Part shown: piece by piece, positions 41,320 to 45,462 of the stretch
Numbering within the stretch: the stretch's first letter is position 1
Layout: every line of letters starts with the position of its first letter
Source of the DNA: Aliitabrizicola sp031408575
Lineage (GTDB): Bacteria; Pseudomonadota; Alphaproteobacteria; Rhodobacterales; Rhodobacteraceae
Assembly: GCA_031408575.1 (NCBI GenBank)
Contig: JANNWS010000054.1
Coordinates: 1-45,462 of the forward strand
DNA: 45,462 bases
Reading direction: 5' to 3'
Program-made: the position numbers and the translations under genes
The notes under the pieces: model-generated
Database searches by the model: none
Seen by the model: the letters and a program-made list of their open reading frames with translations, nothing else
What the model was told of the DNA's origin: nothing

Positions 41320-42417
41320 ATGGCCGAGATCGTGATCCGCAACCTGCGCAAGGAATTCGGTGATTTCGTCGCCGTCAAGGAATCGTCCTTTACCATCGGC
41401 GACGGTGAATTCTTCATGCTGCTCGGCCCCTCCGGCTGCGGCAAGACCACGACGCTGCGCATGATCGCCGGGTTGGAACTGCCGACCTCGGGCGAGATCT
41501 ATATCGGCGGCGAGGAGGTCTCGCAGAAGCCCGCCAGTCAGCGTGACATCGCCTTCGTGTTCCAGATGTTCGCGCTTTACCCGCACATGAACGTGCGCCG
41601 CAACATCAGCTATCCCCTTGTTTCACAGCGCCTCCCACGCGCCCAAGTGAAGGCCAAGGTCGCCGAGGTCGCCCGCATCCTCGGCATAGAAAGCATCCTC
41701 GACAAGCCGGTCGGCGGCCTTTCGGGCGGCGACCGCCAGCGCGTCGCGCTTGGTCGCGCGATCGTGCGCAACCCAAAAGCCTTCATGATGGACGAGCCTC
41801 TGGGCGCGCTCGACGCTGAGTTTCGCGAACACATGGCCGAAGAATTGCGCGCCCTGCACGACCGAGTGAAGGCCACCACCGTCTATGTCACCCATGACCA
41901 GTTGGAGGCGATGCAGATGGGCGATAAGATCGTGGTGATGAACCACGGCGTTGTCGAGCAGTTCGGCACACCCAAGGAAATCTATGACCACCCTGCAACC
42001 ATGTTCGTGGCCGATTTCATCGGCAGTCCGTCGATGAACTTCCTGCGGTTCGAGGGCGGCTTCCACCCCGGCGACACAGCCGTCACCCTGGGAGGCCTTC
42101 AGATTTCCACCCCGGAGCTGTGCGAAGAAGCGGCGGGGCGCAAGCTCGCCCTTGGTGTGCGCCCCGAACACATCACCCTGACCGACACCGGCGATTACCG
42201 GGGTCGGATAGAGGCCATCGAATACCTCGGCACCACGCAGATCATCACCCTTTCGTCGCCGCACGGACTGCTCAAGGCCCGCACCCCCGCAAGTCAGGCC
42301 GCCCGGATCGGCGACACCGTGGGCCTTGCCTTTACCGCCTCCACCCTGGCGCTGTTCGACGCGGGCACAGGCCGCGCCTTCCGCACTTCGGCCAATGCGG
42401 GGATGCACCATGTCTGA
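41320..42417 (+). CDS. Sugar ABC transporter ATP-binding protein (MalK/UgpC type), first copy
   Basis: A 365-residue ATPase. Walker A GPSGCGKTT, Q-loop FVFQMFALYPHM, signature LSGGDRQRVALGRA (Asp in place of the usual Gln/Glu), Walker B FMMDEPLGALDAEF and switch His YVTHDQLEA. C-terminal regulatory domain contains LGVRPEHITL, the TOBE/MOI-type motif. The next gene encodes a second, different ATPase, so the transporter probably uses an ATPase heterodimer, as in glycerol GlpS/GlpT-type importers. The 3' end overlaps the next gene by 8 bp. Confidence 0.93.
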   Translation: MAEIVIRNLRKEFGDFVAVKESSFTIGDGEFFMLLGPSGCGKTTTLRMIAGLELPTSGEIYIGGEEVSQKPASQRDIAFVFQMFALYPHMNVRRNISYPLVSQRLPRAQVKAKVAEVARILGIESILDKPVGGLSGGDRQRVALGRAIVRNPKAFMMDEPLGALDAEFREHMAEELRALHDRVKATTVYVTHDQLEAMQMGDKIVVMNHGVVEQFGTPKEIYDHPATMFVADFIGSPSMNFLRFEGGFHPGDTAVTLGGLQISTPELCEEAAGRKLALGVRPEHITLTDTGDYRGRIEAIEYLGTTQIITLSSPHGLLKARTPASQAARIGDTVGLAFTASTLALFDAGTGRAFRTSANAGMHHV

Positions 42418-43405
42418 AGTAATGCTGTCAAACCTGTCAAAGTCTTACGGATCGAACCTCGCGTTGGACAATGTGACCATGACCATCCCCGACGGGGCTT
42501 TCGTCGTGCTTCTCGGCCCCACAGGCGCCGGAAAAACCACCACCCTGCGGCTGATCGCCGGTCTGGACGCCCCCGACAAGGGCGATGTGCAGATCGACGG
42601 TCGATCGGTGCTGCCCGACATGCCTGCGCAGCGCGATGTGGCGATGGTGTTCCAGCAGTATTCGCTCTACCCCCACCTCACCGTGCGCGACAATCTGGCG
42701 TTTCCGCTGCGCTCTCCGATCCTGAACTGGTCCGAGCCGGATATCGCAAAGCGTGTGAAAGACGTAGCAGAAGTCCTTCGTATCGCACACAAACTTGACA
42801 ACAAGGCGACCAATCTATCGGGCGGCGAGATGCAGCGCGTCTCTATCGGTCGCGCGCTTGTGCGCCAGCCCCGGATCTACCTGATGGATGAACCCCTGTC
42901 TTCGCTCGACGCCAAACTGCGCGCCGATCTGCGGATCGAACTCAAACGCATCCACAATGACCTTGGGGCCACGTTTCTGTATGTCACCCATGACCAGATC
43001 GAGGCGATGACCATGGCCACCCATGTCGGCGTGCTGGATCAGGGTCGCCTCGTGCAGTTCGGCACCCCGCGCGAGATCTATGAGGCCCCCGTCAGTACCT
43101 ATGTCGCCACCCGCCTCGGCCAGCCCCGCATCAACCTGCTGCCCGCCGATACCTTCGGCCTCGCCCCGGAAAACGCAGTGCAGATCGGGCTTCGTCCCGA
43201 ACATATCCGGCAAGGTGCGGGGTCGCAGGCCACCGTCAAGCGCGTCGAGCATCTGGGCGACCAGACCCGCCTGCATCTGAAACTCGGCTCCCATGACCTG
43301 ATCACCCTGACCGATGTTCACACCCGGCTCGCCCCCGGCGACCCCATCGCCATCGCTCCTGAAAACCCGCTCTGGTTCGACGCCAGCGGCGCCCGCCTGC
43401 CTTAA
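42410..43405 (+). CDS. Sugar ABC transporter ATP-binding protein (MalK/UgpC type), second copy
   Basis: A 331-residue ATPase. Walker A GPTGAGKTT, Q-loop VFQQYSLYPHL, signature LSGGEMQRVSIGRA, Walker B YLMDEPLSSLDAKL, switch His YVTHDQIEAM, and C-terminal IGLRPEHI. Start at the ATG overlapping the preceding stop (ATGTCTGA); a longer open frame exists but lies within the first ATPase gene. Twelve bases separate its stop from the kinase start. Confidence 0.93.
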   Translation: MSEVMLSNLSKSYGSNLALDNVTMTIPDGAFVVLLGPTGAGKTTTLRLIAGLDAPDKGDVQIDGRSVLPDMPAQRDVAMVFQQYSLYPHLTVRDNLAFPLRSPILNWSEPDIAKRVKDVAEVLRIAHKLDNKATNLSGGEMQRVSIGRALVRQPRIYLMDEPLSSLDAKLRADLRIELKRIHNDLGATFLYVTHDQIEAMTMATHVGVLDQGRLVQFGTPREIYEAPVSTYVATRLGQPRINLLPADTFGLAPENAVQIGLRPEHIRQGAGSQATVKRVEHLGDQTRLHLKLGSHDLITLTDVHTRLAPGDPIAIAPENPLWFDASGARLP

Positions 43406-43417
43406 CCGGAGACGCAC

Positions 43418-45040
43418 ATGGACCAGTTCATCAACAGCAAGGAAACGCTTGTCACCCACGCGATTGACGGATTGCTCCGAACCTGCGGTGGCACCCTCGC
43501 CCGGCTTGACGGCTACCCTCATATCAAGGTGGTTTTGCGCACCGACTGGGATCGCTCCCGCGTGGCCCTCGTCTCGGGCGGCGGCTCGGGGCATGAACCC
43601 AGCCACGCCGGTTTCGTCGGGCAGGGGATGCTGACCGCCGCCGTCTGCGGCGATGTCTTTGCCTCGCCTTCGGTCGATGCCGTGCTTGCTGGCATTCTCG
43701 CCGTGACCGGCAAACCGGGCTGCCTGTTGATCGTGAAGAACTATACAGGCGACCGGCTGAACTTCGGCCTCGCTGCCGAACGCGCCCGCGCCTTCGGGCT
43801 GAAGGTTTCGATGGTCATCGTCGATGACGACATCGCCCTGCCGAACCTGCCCCAGCCGCGCGGCGTGGCGGGCACCTTGTTTGTTCACAAGATCGCAGGC
43901 GCCCTGGCCGATCAGGGCGCAGATCTTGGGGCCGTGACCGCCGCCGCGCAAAAGATCATCGCAAGTGCTGCCTCTATCGGCATGTCGATTGATACCTGCA
44001 CCGTGCCGGGTTCGCCCAAGGAACACCGCATCGACGCTGGCTATGCCGAACTTGGCCTTGGCATCCACGGCGAGGCGGGGATCGAGCAGGTGAAATTCAC
44101 CACGGCCCGCGATGCGATCGCCAGAATCGCCGAAAAACTTGAACCGCATCTTGGCGAGGGCGATCATGCGGCGCTTCTCAACAACCTTGGCGGCACCACC
44201 CCGCTTGAGATGAGCGTGCTGGCTGACGAGCTTGCCCAGTCGTCGCTGTCCGGCCGCATCAAATACCTGATCGGCCCCGCGCCGATGATGACCTCGCTCG
44301 ACATGCACGGCTTCTCGATCTCTCTCCTGCCCGTCGATGCAGCCCAGATCGCGGCCCTTACCAGCCCCGTCGCCCCTCATGCCTGGCCCGGCCTTGCCAC
44401 CCTGAGCGACATTGCCCTGCGCCCGCTGCCCGACGGTCTGACCCCGATTCAGCCGCTGCCGTCGTCCCACCCGGCGCGGCGCGCCCTGATCGAGCGCTGT
44501 TGCAACGCCCTGATCGCGACCGAGGCCGATCTGAACGCGCTGGATGCCAAATCCGGCGACGGCGATACCGGCAGCACCCTTGCCGGCGCGGCGCGCGCCC
44601 TTATCGCCGCGCTCGACCGTCTGCCTCTGGCCGACCCGACGCAGCTTTACCGCGCGATCGGCACCGAACTCAGCCAGACGATGGGCGGCTCGTCGGGCGT
44701 TCTGCTGGCGATCTTCTTTGCTGCAGCCGGAGATGCCAGCGCCAGTGGCAAAAGCCTGATCGGCGCGCTGGAGGCCGGGCTGGAACGCGTTATGCAGGTA
44801 GGTGGCGCACAACCCGGCGACCGCACGATGATCGACGCGCTGGCACCCGCACTTGCCGCTATGCCCGCCGGTCTGGCCGCCGCTGCCACCGCCGCCCGCA
44901 CCGGGGCCGACCGGACCGCCTTGATCACCCATGCCAAAGCGGGCCGCGCCAGCTATCTGTCCGAAGACAAGTTGTCCGGTCACAAAGACCCCGGTGCCGA
45001 AGGTGTCGCCCGCCTGTTCGAAACACTGGCGCGCGGGTAG
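43418..45040 (+). CDS. Fused dihydroxyacetone-type kinase (DhaK-DhaL)
   Basis: A 540-residue ATP-type kinase. Residues 1 to about 325 are the DhaK domain (SGGGSGHEPSHAGFVGQGML, GDVFASPSVDAVLAGI, then TCTVPGSPKEHRIDAGYAELGLGIHGEAG, which holds the His expected to bind the substrate carbonyl covalently). Residues about 345-540 are the DhaL nucleotide domain (ALDAKSGDGDTGSTLAGAAR with the Mg2+-binding Asp residues, TMGGSSGVLL, GDRTMIDAL, AGRASYLSE). Such single-chain enzymes phosphorylate dihydroxyacetone or short ketoses such as erythrulose with ATP. As the last gene of the transporter operon it probably phosphorylates the imported or oxidised substrate; ketose versus DHA cannot be decided. Confidence 0.93.
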   Translation: MDQFINSKETLVTHAIDGLLRTCGGTLARLDGYPHIKVVLRTDWDRSRVALVSGGGSGHEPSHAGFVGQGMLTAAVCGDVFASPSVDAVLAGILAVTGKPGCLLIVKNYTGDRLNFGLAAERARAFGLKVSMVIVDDDIALPNLPQPRGVAGTLFVHKIAGALADQGADLGAVTAAAQKIIASAASIGMSIDTCTVPGSPKEHRIDAGYAELGLGIHGEAGIEQVKFTTARDAIARIAEKLEPHLGEGDHAALLNNLGGTTPLEMSVLADELAQSSLSGRIKYLIGPAPMMTSLDMHGFSISLLPVDAAQIAALTSPVAPHAWPGLATLSDIALRPLPDGLTPIQPLPSSHPARRALIERCCNALIATEADLNALDAKSGDGDTGSTLAGAARALIAALDRLPLADPTQLYRAIGTELSQTMGGSSGVLLAIFFAAAGDASASGKSLIGALEAGLERVMQVGGAQPGDRTMIDALAPALAAMPAGLAAAATAARTGADRTALITHAKAGRASYLSEDKLSGHKDPGAEGVARLFETLARG

Positions 45041-45275
45041 GGCGGGAACCGATCAGATAGCGGCGTCAGAGGACCGGACGAAGATGCGCCGGTGGCGCAT
45101 CGTCCGGTTTGATTGCCGGAGGGCGCAAGCCCGACGGCAAGGGGTTTTCCACAAACCCGAAGGCTGGCAAATCTGGCATGAACAAGTATAGCACCCCTGA
45201 CATCAGCGAGGCTTGCCGGCGTCACCGCACAAGTCCCGACGCTTTTCTCTACATAGTTCGTCCTGAACAACGCAT

Positions 45276-45462
45276 TCATGCTGTTTTGGTGGTCTGCTGA
45301 GCGAGGTTTGTCCGAAGAAGAATTGCCCAGACTGCGGCGATGATCAGCGCAAGCAAAGCCCTGAGGTGGGCCAGAATCTTTCGGATGTTGTGACCGCAGC
45401 CGCAGAGCACGGCAAAGAGGGCGTCGCCTATGGTGCCTTTGAGGGGGCTGCGAGAGAGGCGT
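45276..45462 (-). mobile_element. IS5-like transposase C-terminus (cut by window edge)
   Basis: The minus strand is open from the window edge to TGA at 45276-45278. The last residues read RLSRSPLKGTIGDALFAVLC, continuing CGHNIRKILAHLRALLALII, the typical C-terminal end of IS5/IS1182-like DDE transposases (G-D-A-x-x-A-V-L..GHN-R). The rest of the element lies outside. No terminal inverted repeat was identified; the 235 bp between the kinase stop and this gene may contain the IS end. Confidence 0.75.

Noticed and set aside
42815..44983. A 722-codon open frame on the minus strand
   Set aside because: Antisense to the second ABC ATPase and the kinase genes, which have full sets of motifs. The product is Gly/Arg/His-rich without any motif, as expected from high-GC third positions.

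Overview
The window (about 45.5 kb, high GC) looks like chromosomal DNA of an alphaproteobacterium, most probably a member of the Rhodobacteraceae. This is inferred from the codon bias, from ATGA/8-bp gene overlaps throughout, from several ABC import systems, from an isatin hydrolase of the type known from Labrenzia, and from dispersed intergenic elements I associate with that family (for example before 22693 and 41046). No rRNA, tRNA or CRISPR was seen.

Layout. (1) 1-1.9 kb: the end of a ribose/fructose-type ABC ATPase gene and an outer-membrane porin. (2) 1.86-9.37 kb, minus strand: an apparent operon with an FAD oxidoreductase (phytoene-dehydrogenase-like), a complete five-gene peptide-type ABC importer and a small-molecule-kinase-like protein. 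(3) 9.47-14.6 kb, plus strand, divergent from (2): an isatin-hydrolase-type metal hydrolase, a MarR regulator, and both subunits of an indolepyruvate:ferredoxin-oxidoreductase-family enzyme. (4) 14.7-18.2 kb, minus strand: a kynureninase-like PLP enzyme, a PcaF-like thiolase and a 3-hydroxyacyl-CoA dehydrogenase. (5) 18.3-26.3 kb, plus strand: a tightly overlapping operon with the fused 2-aminobenzoyl-CoA monooxygenase/reductase, an SDR, a second MarR, an enoyl-CoA hydratase, an acyl-CoA dehydrogenase, a thioesterase, a RidA-like protein and an aryl-CoA ligase. (6) 26.4-34 kb: mprF, an ExeA-like ATPase, an aminotransferase, a lactonase-type metallo-hydrolase, an SDR and a GAF protein. (7) 34.3-45.0 kb: a sugar/polyol island with two NAD(P)-dependent oxidoreductases divergent from a LacI regulator, then a binding protein, two permeases, a small membrane protein, two ABC ATPases and a fused dihydroxyacetone-type kinase. 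(8) At the right edge, the C-terminus of an IS5-like transposase.

How the genes may work together. Regions 2-5 read as one catabolic island converging on 2-aminobenzoyl-CoA (anthraniloyl-CoA). Isatin hydrolase would give isatinate, which is a 2-oxo acid (2-aminophenylglyoxylate). The adjacent TPP/Fe-S oxidoreductase could oxidatively decarboxylate it straight to anthraniloyl-CoA. Anthranilate itself, for example from the kynureninase-like enzyme, would be activated by the CoA ligase. The monooxygenase/reductase would then dearomatise the ring, and the SDR, hydratase, dehydrogenases and PcaF-like thiolase would finish a beta-oxidation-like route. The isatinate-to-CoA-ester step is my inference and is the most interesting hypothesis in the window. 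The sugar island in region 7 probably imports a short polyol or ketose and phosphorylates it with the DhaK/DhaL-type kinase.
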